The notes beneath the pieces are model-generated. The model had not been told where the DNA came from and made no database searches. It saw only the letters and a list, made by a program, of their open reading frames with translations. A program made the translations under genes and the position numbers. From Oscillospiraceae bacterium (GTDB lineage: Bacteria > Bacillota > Clostridia > Oscillospirales > Oscillospiraceae), in NCBI GenBank assembly GCA_017416685.1, contig JAFQBN010000005.1, positions 1 to 64,000 of the forward strand: a DNA stretch of 64,000 nt, given 5' to 3'. Positions 52,346 through 61,800 of this stretch are shown in pieces (the stretch's first letter is position 1; every line of letters begins with the position of its first letter).

Positions 52346-55003
52346 ATGAAGCTTATGGTGCTGGACGGAAACTCCATCGTCAACCGCGCCTTTTACGGCG
52401 TCAGCCAGAATTTAACCACCCGGGACGGTCTGCCCACCAACGCCATCTTCGGGTTTTTGAACATCCTGAATAAGCTTCTGGATGAGGACAAGCCCGATGC
52501 CCTGTGCGTCACCTTCGACCGCAAGGCCCCCACCTTCCGCCATCTGACCTACGAGGGGTACAAGGCCCAGCGCAAAGGCATGCCGGAGGAACTGGCCGCC
52601 CAGATGCCCGTGCTGAAGGATGTACTCCATGCCATGAACATCCCCACCTATGAACTGGACGGATGGGAGGCGGACGACCTCATCGGCACCATCGCCGCCA
52701 AAGACACCGCCGCCGGCTGGCACACCACGGTAGTTACCGGCGACAAGGACTCCCTCCAGCTCATCACCGACACCACCACCGTCAAGCTGGTGTCCTCCCG
52801 CATGGGTCGTACCGAGACCCGGGACATGACCCCCGATGCCTTCCGGGAGCAATACGGTTTTGACCCCATCCACATCATCGACCTGAAGGCCCTGATGGGC
52901 GATGCCTCGGACAACATCCCCGGTGTCAAGGGTGTGGGCGAAAAGACCGCCATGGCGCTGATCCAGCGCTACTGCTCTATCGACAATCTGTACGCCGCCA
53001 TGCCAAACCCGGAGATGGAACCCGGTGTTCCCGCCAAACCCGGCGTGATCAACAAGCTGGCCGAGGGACAGGAGATGGCCCGCCTTTCTTACGACCTTGC
53101 CACCATCCACACCGACGCCCCCATCGACTTCGATCCCGCCGCCAACCTGCGTAAACCGGCAGACAACGATGCGCTGTACAGTCTGTTCCTGCGGCTGGAG
53201 TTTTCCAAGCTCATCGACAAGTATAAGCTCACCGTCCCCGGCGACCCCGCCCCCGTTTCCGACGGAGTGGATCTGACCTGCTCCTGTGAAGTGGTGGATA
53301 GCGATACCCGGGCCATGGAACTGCTGGCGCAGTATGAGCAGGCGGACTTCGTCGCCTGCCTGCCCCTGCCCACTATGGACGGTCTTTGTGTGTACTGCGG
53401 CGGCTGTGCCGCCATCCTGCTTGCAAGCCGTCTGCCCCGGTACAACGAATTCCTGCGCCGGTTCTTCTCCCCCGCGGTGACCAAGGTGGCCCACGACATC
53501 AAACCCATCCTGCGCCGTCTGCTGGAGGAGGGGCTGTCCACCGACGGTTTTGTGTTTGACACCTGCGTGGCCGCCTATCTCCTGTCCCCCACCGACGGAA
53601 GCTACGACTTGGACAAGCTGGCCATGCACTACTGCAATCTGCAGCTGCCCGAGGGCGATTTCCTGCATGAGGAGGCCTTCAGCCCCCTGACCGATTTCAC
53701 CGCCCCGGCGGAGCATTGGACCCGGCACACCGCCTTCATCGCCCACCTCTATCCCCTGCTGAAAGACAGACTGACCGAGCTGGGCATGGACAAGCTCTAT
53801 TGCGGCATCGAACTGCCCCTGTGCATCGTGCTGGCGGAGATGGAGCAGATCGGTTTCTTTATCGACCGCAGTGCGCTAGCCGACTACGGCACGGCGCTGG
53901 CTCAGGGCATCGAGCAGGCCCAGACCGCCATCTACGAGCTTGCCGGCGGCGAATTCAACATCAATTCCACGCAGCAGTTGGGCGCTCTGCTCTTTGACAC
54001 GCTGGGTCTGCCCCCGGTAAAAAAGACCAAAACCGGCTATTCCACCAACGCCGAGGTGCTGGAAAAACTCCGCGGTCAGCACCCCATCATTGAGCAGATT
54101 TTGGACTATCGACAGCTGACCAAGCTGAAATCCACTTACGCGGACGGACTTGGTAAAGTAATTATGCCTGACGGTCGTATCCACACCAGTTTCCAAAACA
54201 CCGTCACCGCCACGGGGCGTCTGTCCTCCACCGAGCCCAACCTGCAGAACATCCCCGTCCGCACCCCGCTGGGTGCGCGGCTGCGTGAGATGTTCGTAGC
54301 CGGGCCGGGCAAGGTACTGGTAGATGCGGACTACTCCCAGATCGAGCTGCGGCTGCTTGCCTGCATGGCAAACGACGCCGCCATGATCAACGGCTTCAAC
54401 TCCGGCGACGACATCCACACCATCACCGCAAGTCAGGTCTTTGGCGTGGCTCAGTCCGAGGTCACACCCGATATGCGCCGCAGCGCCAAGGCGGTCAACT
54501 TCGGCATCGTGTACGGCATCTCCCCCTTCTCCCTGTCTCAGGACATCAAGGTGACAGTGGCTCAGGCCAAGGATTACATGGACCGCTACTTCGCCCACTA
54601 TCCCGGGGTCAAGGCCTATATGGATGCGGTGGTGGAACAGGCCAAACATGCCGGTTGGGTCGCCACCCTCTTCGGCCGCCGCCGCTGGGTGCCGGAGCTG
54701 AAGTCCTCCAACTTTAATATGCGCGCTTTCGGTGAGCGGGTCGCCCTCAACGCCCCCATTCAGGGTACCGCCGCCGACATCATCAAGCTGGCTATGGTAC
54801 GGGTCCGTGACCGCCTGCTTTCCGACGGACTACAGGGGCGGCTGGTGCTGCAGGTCCATGACGAGCTGATCGTGGAGTGTCCCGAGAACGAAGCCCAGCA
54901 GGTCGCCGCCCTGCTGCAGCAGGAGATGGAAAACGTCGCCCAACTGGCTGTCCCCCTGCTGGCGGACACCCACTGCGGCAAAAGCTGGGCCGACGCCCAC
55001 TAA
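52346..55003 (+). CDS. polA: DNA polymerase I
   Basis: Repair and Okazaki-fragment polymerase, 885 residues. The N-terminal 5'-3' exonuclease has VLDGNSIVNRAFYGV, GWEADDLIGTIA and GDASDNIPGVKGVGEKTA. The middle domain lacks the DxE exonuclease residues (EQADFVACLPLPTMDG replaces them), so proofreading is probably absent, as in Bacillus. Polymerase motif A DADYSQIELR (Asp662), motif B RRSAKAVNFGIVYG and motif C QVHDELIVE (Asp839) are intact. AAGGAGG precedes the ATG at 52346. Confidence 0.97.
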   Translation: MKLMVLDGNSIVNRAFYGVSQNLTTRDGLPTNAIFGFLNILNKLLDEDKPDALCVTFDRKAPTFRHLTYEGYKAQRKGMPEELAAQMPVLKDVLHAMNIPTYELDGWEADDLIGTIAAKDTAAGWHTTVVTGDKDSLQLITDTTTVKLVSSRMGRTETRDMTPDAFREQYGFDPIHIIDLKALMGDASDNIPGVKGVGEKTAMALIQRYCSIDNLYAAMPNPEMEPGVPAKPGVINKLAEGQEMARLSYDLATIHTDAPIDFDPAANLRKPADNDALYSLFLRLEFSKLIDKYKLTVPGDPAPVSDGVDLTCSCEVVDSDTRAMELLAQYEQADFVACLPLPTMDGLCVYCGGCAAILLASRLPRYNEFLRRFFSPAVTKVAHDIKPILRRLLEEGLSTDGFVFDTCVAAYLLSPTDGSYDLDKLAMHYCNLQLPEGDFLHEEAFSPLTDFTAPAEHWTRHTAFIAHLYPLLKDRLTELGMDKLYCGIELPLCIVLAEMEQIGFFIDRSALADYGTALAQGIEQAQTAIYELAGGEFNINSTQQLGALLFDTLGLPPVKKTKTGYSTNAEVLEKLRGQHPIIEQILDYRQLTKLKSTYADGLGKVIMPDGRIHTSFQNTVTATGRLSSTEPNLQNIPVRTPLGARLREMFVAGPGKVLVDADYSQIELRLLACMANDAAMINGFNSGDDIHTITASQVFGVAQSEVTPDMRRSAKAVNFGIVYGISPFSLSQDIKVTVAQAKDYMDRYFAHYPGVKAYMDAVVEQAKHAGWVATLFGRRRWVPELKSSNFNMRAFGERVALNAPIQGTAADIIKLAMVRVRDRLLSDGLQGRLVLQVHDELIVECPENEAQQVAALLQQEMENVAQLAVPLLADTHCGKSWADAH

Positions 55004-55018
55004 AAGGAGGTCATTCCC

Positions 55019-55387
55019 ATGAAAAACCGCCTGAATATCGCATTATTGACAATATGGTTTGTCGGCGCCGTTGTCTGCGTGGTCAACTGGCTGACATTTA
55101 TCAACATCCCATCTTTCATCCTGCCCGTTATCCCCGCGTTCTGCATTCAGCTTCTGCTGTGCCGGGTGACAAAAAACGGTTGGCTGCGAGCGCTGCCCGT
55201 GCTGCCCGTTTTGGGTCTGTTGGGCATCGCCGGGTTCTATTTCGTGCGGGACAGCGGCTGGGACCGGCTTGCCGCTCTGATTTTCGCCATCGCCGCCATT
55301 GCCCCCGCCGTGGGTACGGCTGCGGGCTGGCTTGTGTGGTGGCTGACCGGGCGCAAAAAGCGAAATTCATCCACTGAGGAGTGCTGA
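55019..55387 (+). CDS. Small membrane protein of unknown function
   Basis: 122 residues with four hydrophobic segments and a basic C-terminus (GRKKRNSSTEEC). No family recognised. AAAAGGAGGTCATTCCC precedes the ATG, 15 nt after the polA stop, so it is translated from the polA message. rimI starts 1 nt after its stop. Confidence 0.7.
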   Translation: MKNRLNIALLTIWFVGAVVCVVNWLTFINIPSFILPVIPAFCIQLLLCRVTKNGWLRALPVLPVLGLLGIAGFYFVRDSGWDRLAALIFAIAAIAPAVGTAAGWLVWWLTGRKKRNSSTEEC

Positions 55388-55388
55388 T

Positions 55389-55856
55389 ATGTATTACGAA
55401 ATCGTTCCCATGGACCGCAGTCACATCGAGCAGATCGCTCAACTGGAAAAGAACTGTTTCTCCACCCCGTGGACGGAGAATATGCTCACCGATGCCCTGT
55501 TTGACCCTCAGGCCAGCTTCATCGTGGCCGAGGACGGTGAGGGCGGCGTGTTGGGCTACGCCGGACTTCACGCCGTTCTGGACGAGGGTTACATCGACAA
55601 CGTCGCCGTGGAGGAGGCGGCCCGCCGCCACGGCGTGGCCTCCGCCCTGCTGGACGTGTTCTGCCGCTTTGGTCAGGCGAATCTGGCGTTCCTGACTCTG
55701 GAGGTGCGCGCTTCCAACGCCGCCGCCATCGCCCTGTACCAAAAGCACGGCTTTGCTCAGGTGGGTCTGCGCAAGAACTACTACTCCAATCCCCGTGAGG
55801 ATGCCATCATTATGACCCGGGAGTTCGCTGAACATGGAACTGAAACTGCTGAATAA
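55389..55856 (+). CDS. rimI: Ribosomal-protein-alanine N-acetyltransferase
   Basis: A 155-residue GNAT enzyme. ENCFSTPWTENMLTDAL, YIDNVAVEEAARRHGVASALL (acetyl-CoA loop) and FLTLEVRASNAAAIALYQKHGF are the RimI signatures. It lies two genes before tsaD, the usual rimI-tsaD neighbourhood. Its end overlaps the next gene by 23 nt. Confidence 0.93.
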   Translation: MYYEIVPMDRSHIEQIAQLEKNCFSTPWTENMLTDALFDPQASFIVAEDGEGGVLGYAGLHAVLDEGYIDNVAVEEAARRHGVASALLDVFCRFGQANLAFLTLEVRASNAAAIALYQKHGFAQVGLRKNYYSNPREDAIIMTREFAEHGTETAE

Positions 55857-56442
55857 GTGTGAAACAAAATCGCTTTACAATCGAGAGATGAAGCGGGCTT
55901 TCCCTCCCAGCGAGCTGAAACCTCTGTCCGCCATCGAGGAGATGCGGGACAAGGGCCGCTACGAGCCGCTGGGTCTGTTTGAGGGTGACGAACTTCTTGG
56001 CTACGCCTTTATATGGCTGGAGCCGGGCATCCCCTTCGCCCTGCTGGACTACCTCGGTGTAGTGGAGGGCAAGCGGGGCGGCGGTCTGGGTACGGCGTGT
56101 CTCGACCTGCTGGCAGACCGTTACCGCAATTATCGCGGCGTGTTTGGTGAGTCGGAGGGTGTCACTTCCTCCGATCCCGCTGAAGCGGCAGTTCAGCGCC
56201 GCCGGTTGGACTTTTACTACCGCAACGGCTTTCGCTACGGCGGCTATGACTGCGCCCTGTACGGCGTACATTACGAGACCCTGATCCGCGGGGATGCGGA
56301 CGTCTCTCCGGAGGAACTGCTGGAGGCCCACCGCACCATCTACGCCAACCACATGCCCCAAAAGGTGTACGACCGATTTATCCAAATCCCCCTTGCCCCG
56401 GGCGAGAAGCCTAACCCGCCCGCCGCGTGGAGAGAGGAGTGA
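55834..56442 (+). CDS. GNAT-family acetyltransferase
   Basis: A 202-residue acetyltransferase-like protein. LLDYLGVVEGKRGGGLGTACL is a GNAT acetyl-CoA binding loop, and RRLDFYYRNGFRYGGYD completes the fold. Substrate unknown. It overlaps rimI by 23 nt and ends 4 nt before the tsaD start, so it is probably translationally coupled to both. Confidence 0.85.
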   Translation: MELKLLNKCETKSLYNREMKRAFPPSELKPLSAIEEMRDKGRYEPLGLFEGDELLGYAFIWLEPGIPFALLDYLGVVEGKRGGGLGTACLDLLADRYRNYRGVFGESEGVTSSDPAEAAVQRRRLDFYYRNGFRYGGYDCALYGVHYETLIRGDADVSPEELLEAHRTIYANHMPQKVYDRFIQIPLAPGEKPNPPAAWREE

Positions 56443-56446
56443 TCCC

Positions 56447-57454
56447 ATGAACATTTTAGCCATTGAGTCCTCCTGCGACGAAACGGCGGTGGCCATCGTC
56501 CGCAACGGGCGTGAGGTGCTGTGCGACTGCATCGCCTCTCAGGTGGAGATGCACGCTATTTACGGCGGTGTAGTGCCGGAGATCGCCTCCCGCAAGCATG
56601 TGGAGGCCATCAGCGTACTGGCTGACCGCGCACTGGAGCAAACCGGTCTGACCCGCCGTGACATCGATGCCGTAGCGGTGACCTATGCCCCGGGTCTCAT
56701 CGGCGCAGTTTTGGTGGGTGTCAACTTCGCCAAGGCGGTGGCCTACGCACTGGGTGTCCCCCTCATCCCCGTCCACCACACCCGGGGACACATCGCCGCC
56801 AACTACATCACCCACCCGGAGCTGGAACCGCCCTTTGTCTGTCTGTGCGTATCCGGCGGCAACACCATCATCGTGGACGTGCAGTCCTATACCGAAATGC
56901 GTGTGCTGGGCGGCACCCGGGACGATGCGGCGGGTGAGTGCTTTGACAAGGTGGGCCGCGTGCTGAACATCGGCTATCCCGGCGGCGCGCCCATGGACCG
57001 TTTGGGTCAGGGCGGCGATCCCAACCGATATGAGTTCCCCCGGGCCCACGTCAACGGTGCGGAGCTGGACATGTCCTTCTCCGGCCTGAAAACCGCCGCG
57101 CTGAACCTGCTCCACAACGCCGAGCAAAAGGGTGAAGAACTGAACCTGCCCGACTTCGCCGCAAGCTTCGGTCAGGCCATCAGCGACAGCCTTGTCCCCC
57201 GGGCCATGGCCGCCGTTGCTCAGACCGGGTACAACACCCTTGCCATCGCCGGCGGCGTGGCCGCCAACAGCCGCATCCGGGCCGATCTGGAGCGTTCCTG
57301 CAAGCAGGCAGGTGTGAAGCTCTACATGCCGGAGCTGAAACTGTGCGGCGACAACGGCGCCATGATCGGCTGTCAGGGCTACTACGAATATTTGGCCGGA
57401 CACACCGCCGGGCAGGACCTGAACGCCTACGCCACCCGGGACATCTCCTTGTGA
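56447..57454 (+). CDS. tsaD: tRNA threonylcarbamoyladenosine transferase TsaD
   Basis: Transfers threonylcarbamoyl to A37 of ANN-decoding tRNAs. In 335 residues, ESSCDETAVAIV begins the ASKHA fold. The metal histidines are His111 and His115 in HTRGH, and CVSGGNT and GYPGGAPMDRL follow. GAGAGGAGTGATCCC precedes the ATG at 56447. tsaB and tsaE are not in the window. Confidence 0.97.
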   Translation: MNILAIESSCDETAVAIVRNGREVLCDCIASQVEMHAIYGGVVPEIASRKHVEAISVLADRALEQTGLTRRDIDAVAVTYAPGLIGAVLVGVNFAKAVAYALGVPLIPVHHTRGHIAANYITHPELEPPFVCLCVSGGNTIIVDVQSYTEMRVLGGTRDDAAGECFDKVGRVLNIGYPGGAPMDRLGQGGDPNRYEFPRAHVNGAELDMSFSGLKTAALNLLHNAEQKGEELNLPDFAASFGQAISDSLVPRAMAAVAQTGYNTLAIAGGVAANSRIRADLERSCKQAGVKLYMPELKLCGDNGAMIGCQGYYEYLAGHTAGQDLNAYATRDISL

Positions 57455-57467
57455 TAAATCGCAAACC

Positions 57468-57504
57468 AAAAGCACCCCTGACCGCACGGTCAGAGGTGCT
57501 TTTT
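57468..57504. terminator. Bidirectional terminator tsaD / TrmH-family gene
   Basis: AAAAGCACC and TGACCG pair with CGGTCA and GGTGCTTTTT, with a small internal bulge. Confidence 0.85.
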
Positions 57505-57506
57505 CT

Positions 57507-58340
57507 TTATTTGCAAGGCCCGTTCAGCTGCCAGAACGCTACGGCGCTGGCCGCCGCCACGTTCAGGGAGTCCACTCCCCGGGCCATGGGGATGCGCACG
57601 GTATAGTCGCAGGCGGCAATGGTCTTTACCGCCAGTCCGTCCCCCTCGGTACCCAGCACGATGGCCAGCTTTTCCTCGGCGGCGAGGCGGGGGTCGTCCA
57701 CGCTGACCGAGTCATCGCTCAGGGCCATGGCCGCGGTCTTAAATCCGAGTTTGCGGAGCAGTTCCATACCCGGGCCGGGCCAGTCGGACATTTCTTCTCC
57801 CAAATACGCCCAGGGTACCTGAAACACCGTCCCCATGCTCACCCGGGCGGAGCGGCGGTACAGGGGGTCGCTGCAGCCGGGGGTCAGCAGCACGCCGTCC
57901 ACGCCCAGCGCGGCGGCAGAGCGGAAAATGGCACCCACATTGGTGGGGTTCATGATGTCCTCCAGAATGGCGATGCGGCGGGCGTTCTTGCAGATGTCCT
58001 CCACGCTTGGTTGCTGCGGGCGGAGCATGGCGCACAGCACCCCCCGGGTCAGGGCAAAGCCGGTCAGCTGGGTCAGCACGTCGAACTCGGCGGTGAAAAT
58101 AGGCACACCGGGACAGCGCTCCACCACATCGGCAGCCTGCCCCTCGATGTGCCGCCGTTCCATCAGCATGGACACCGGCCTGCATCCAAGGTCCAGCGCC
58201 CGGTGGATGACCTTTGGGCTTTCGGCGATGAACATGGCGTTGGACGGCTCCTGCCGGTTGAGCAGCTGTGCCTCGGTCAGCCGGGCAAACACGTCCAGCC
58301 GGGGGTCGTTAAAATCGGTTATTTCAATCACGTTGAGCAT
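57507..58340 (-). CDS. TrmH/SpoU-family RNA 2'-O-methyltransferase
   Basis: A 277-residue SPOUT enzyme. An N-terminal substrate-binding part (FIAESPKVIHRAL) is followed by the knotted domain with DIMNPTNVGAIFRSAAALG (motif 1), IVLGTEGDGL (motif 2) and IPMARGVDSLNVAAASAV (motif 3). It modifies rRNA or tRNA; the exact target is not visible. The small membrane gene upstream ends 4 nt before its start. Confidence 0.92.
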   Translation of the reverse strand: MLNVIEITDFNDPRLDVFARLTEAQLLNRQEPSNAMFIAESPKVIHRALDLGCRPVSMLMERRHIEGQAADVVERCPGVPIFTAEFDVLTQLTGFALTRGVLCAMLRPQQPSVEDICKNARRIAILEDIMNPTNVGAIFRSAAALGVDGVLLTPGCSDPLYRRSARVSMGTVFQVPWAYLGEEMSDWPGPGMELLRKLGFKTAAMALSDDSVSVDDPRLAAEEKLAIVLGTEGDGLAVKTIAACDYTVRIPMARGVDSLNVAAASAVAFWQLNGPCK

Positions 58341-58344
58341 GGTA

Positions 58345-58695
58345 TCAATCCTTACAAGTTTTCTTATCTTTGAAATGGACCACCGTCAGCACCACCAAAG
58401 CAATGATTGACAATCCCAAAAACAGCCACGAACCCCAGTTCATGATGGTGAATATCCAATGGAAAATGGCTTGAAACATGGTTCCCACCGCAAACATGGC
58501 TCTGCGCTCGGCAGTCAGCGTTTTCGTCAAAACCCGTTGCAGAAATCTGGCAAACAGGATGGCCGACAGGCCATTCAGGGCGATACACACGAAAGTAAAC
58601 ACCTCAGGTATGTACATGTCGTGATAAAATGGAATTGTGCCAAAAAACAGAACCAGTCCAAATATAAGACTGGCCCAAAGGCGATATCCTTTCAT
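58345..58695 (-). CDS. Small membrane protein of unknown function
   Basis: 116 residues with three to four helices (for example LWASLIFGLVLFFGTIPFY and SWLFLGLSIIALVVLTVV). The C-terminus is basic and polar. No family recognised. It is directly upstream of the TrmH-family gene. AAAGGAGCGTGACGGA precedes the ATG. Confidence 0.7.
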   Translation of the reverse strand: MKGYRLWASLIFGLVLFFGTIPFYHDMYIPEVFTFVCIALNGLSAILFARFLQRVLTKTLTAERRAMFAVGTMFQAIFHWIFTIMNWGSWLFLGLSIIALVVLTVVHFKDKKTCKD

Positions 58696-58777
58696 TCCGT
58701 CACGCTCCTTTCCGCTGCTGCATTATTTTACCACATTCCCCGACTGCTTTCAATCCGCAGCGCAGCGCACTTTTTAT

Positions 58778-58806
58778 TTGCTACATAGCCCATAATGTGA
58801 TAAAAT
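58778..58806 (+). promoter_or_regulatory. Promoter of the five-part fusion gene
   Basis: TTGCTA (58778-58783), 17 nt and TAAAAT (58801-58806), 37 nt before the ATG. Confidence 0.6.
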
Positions 58807-58843
58807 AATATGATAACAATACCGACCGAAAGGCGGCGTTACT

Positions 58844-61800
58844 ATGCACGAAAAGCTCATCCAACAACTGACCACCCACACTGCCGAGCGGCTTGCTGCC
58901 CGGCGGCTGCCCTTCGCCCCCACCAAACGGGCGGCCATGGCCCTGCTGCACACCCCTTCGTGGACAGACGGCCTGTCCGCGCTGCTTCCGCTGGAGGGAC
59001 ACCTGTCCTGCCAAACCGTGGTGGAGCTTTGTTCCGACATCCTGCCCCGCCTGTGCCGTGAGCCGGAAGGCGGCTGGCTTGATTTCTGCTATCGTTACGC
59101 CAAAAGCCTGATGTTCCCCGCCGGCAACTTTGCCCCCGATGCCGAGGAGTACTCCGACGGTGCGAACCTGCTGCTGTGCGCCATGCAGGTGCTGTTTGAA
59201 TACGAGGGAGAATCTCTGCCCTTTGACAATGCCCGTCATTTCCGCTTTTTGAAGGAAGAGCAGTGGCGCAGCTGTGACAACGGTCGGGAATACGGCCGTT
59301 TCCTCACCGCCCTGCGGCAGGAGTATGTCTACGAGCTGATGCGTTTGAGCGAGGAGCTGACCGAGTATGAGACCCTCAGCCATATCGCCGGGGTCCACTA
59401 TATCGCCATGACCGCCGCCGAGGGGCTGCGCCGTGCCGGGGTCAGCGTGGACCTGTCTTTGGTGTCCGCTGCCGCCGCATCCCACGATCTGGGCAAGTTT
59501 GGCTGCCGCCCCGGTGAGCGGGTACCCCACCTGCACTACTATTACACCGACCAGTGGCTGCTGGCCCACCGCATGGAAAATGTCAGTCTCATCGCCTCCA
59601 ACCACTCCACTTGGGATCTGGAGCTGGAAGCGCTGTCCGCCGAGTCTCTGTGCCTGATCTACGCCGACTTCCGCGCCCGTCAGACGTCGGACGAAAGCGG
59701 CAGACTTATCACCACCCTTATGCCGCTGGAGCAGGCCTTTCGCGCCGTGCTGACCAAGTTGGAAAATGTGGACGACGCAAAGCTGCGCCGCTACGAATTC
59801 GTCTACGGCAAGCTGGTGGATTTTGAGGACTACCTGCGCCGGCTGGGTGTGGACGTGGACCTGACCGGCACCCCCGGCACTCCCCTCCCCGCCAAGGACC
59901 CCGCCGTTATGACCCCCGACGAGATGGTGGCTGCTGTCACCACCCTGTCCGTATCCCACAATCTGGAACTGATGCACGCCCTGAGCAGCGAGCGGCAGTT
60001 CGGCAATATCATCGAGGCCGCCCGCTCCGCCAAGGACTGGAAGCAGCTGCGGGCCTATCTGGACGTATTCGAGGAGTACTTCACCTACCTGTCCGCCCGG
60101 CAGAAGGAGCAGGCACTGGCCTTCCTCTATGAGCTGCTGGTCCACCGGGAGGGCGACATCCGCCGTCAGGCCGGTGCGCTGATGGGTCAGATCATTGCCC
60201 GATTCCATCTGGGCTACCGCAAGCAGCTGCCCGCCGATGCCCCCACCGACCCCGCGGAAGAAGCCCCCTTTGTCCTGTGGGAGAAGTTCCTGAACAAGCT
60301 GATCTACCCCGACCACAAGACCACCCAGCCTCAGCGCGCCCACATCGGCTACACCCTGAAGCTGGTGGTGGCCGCCCTGCTGGAACACTGCCGCGCCGAG
60401 GACACCGACCGTTTCGTGGCCGCCCTGCTGAAGTTCTACACCGACCCGGAGCATATGCAGCCGGACACCGCCTTTACCCTGTTGGATGCCCTTCACGACC
60501 TGCCCGCCCACCTGTATGACGAGCAAACCACGGACGATCTTATCGAGTTCGCCGCCCACTTCGCCCTGCGCGGCGAACTGCGGCTGAAGGTCGCCGCCCT
60601 GCGCTTTTTGCTGACACTCAGCTCTTCCCTGCCCGATCACGTCCCTGCCGGCCGGCGCATCGCCCAGATCGCCCGCAGCGCGGACCCGGGCAGCGACCTG
60701 CCCATGATCTTCCTGCAGTACAAACTGCTGGAGACCTCCGGTGAGGACACCTCCCGCCACCACGCCCTGCTCCACGAGCGGGACATCACCGGCGAGGTGT
60801 TCCTGAACAACCTGAAAACCGCCACCCCCTGGATCATCAAGTCGCTGAACATCGAGCTGCTGGTGGATCAGGTGGAGCATGGCCGTCACGCCCAAATTCT
60901 GCACATTGCCACCCACCTGTCCAATCTGGTCAAGGTGGCTGAGCGTGTGGTGGTCCGCCACGCCGCCGGCGAGGCGCTGGTGCGCCTGATCCCCCTGCTC
61001 AGCCGCGAACAGCGCAACGAAGTTGTGGTGGAGCTGGGTAAGGGCCTTGAAATGGGCCAGTACGAGATTTCCAAGTACATCCCCGACTATTTGGGCGAGG
61101 CCGCCCTGTTCCTCCATCCCAACGAACTGGACGAGCAGATCACCGGTCTTAAAAAGCTGCTGGGCAGTCCCATGGACAGCGTGGTCTCCGTGGCCCTGTC
61201 CACCATCGGCGTGCTGCTGCAGCACTATCCCGAATATCCCGCCCGCTTCCCCGAGGCCGAGGAGGTCTACGAGACCCGTCGGCAGGATTTGCTGGGCATG
61301 CTGCTGCAGGGCCTTGCCCATTACCGCCAGAGCGTGCGGCAGGAAGCTATGCTGGTCATCGGAAAGTATCTGTTTGAAAGCAGCCTCCTGTCTATGGAGG
61401 AAAAGACCCACACCTTTTCCCTCATCTATCAGAAACTGCTGTTCCTGCTTCAGGCCGACCCCAACGAGGAGCGGCTGACCTTCTTCTACCGCACCTCTGC
61501 CCTGTCCCACATTTATCGTTTCCTGTCCCTGTACCGGCTGGACCACGGCCCTATGTCCTTCTCCACTCCGGAAAAGGTTGCCTTCTTCCCCGGCACCTTC
61601 GACCCCTTTACCCTGTCCCACAAGGGCATCGTGCAGGCCATCCGGGATATGGGGTTTGAGGTGTATCTCGCCGTAGACGAATTCTCCTGGTCCAAAAAGG
61701 CGCAGCCGCACCTCATTCGCCGACAGATCGTCAGTATGTCGATCGCGGGCGATTTCCACGTGCATCTGTTCCCGGACAACATTCCGGTAAACCTTGCCAA

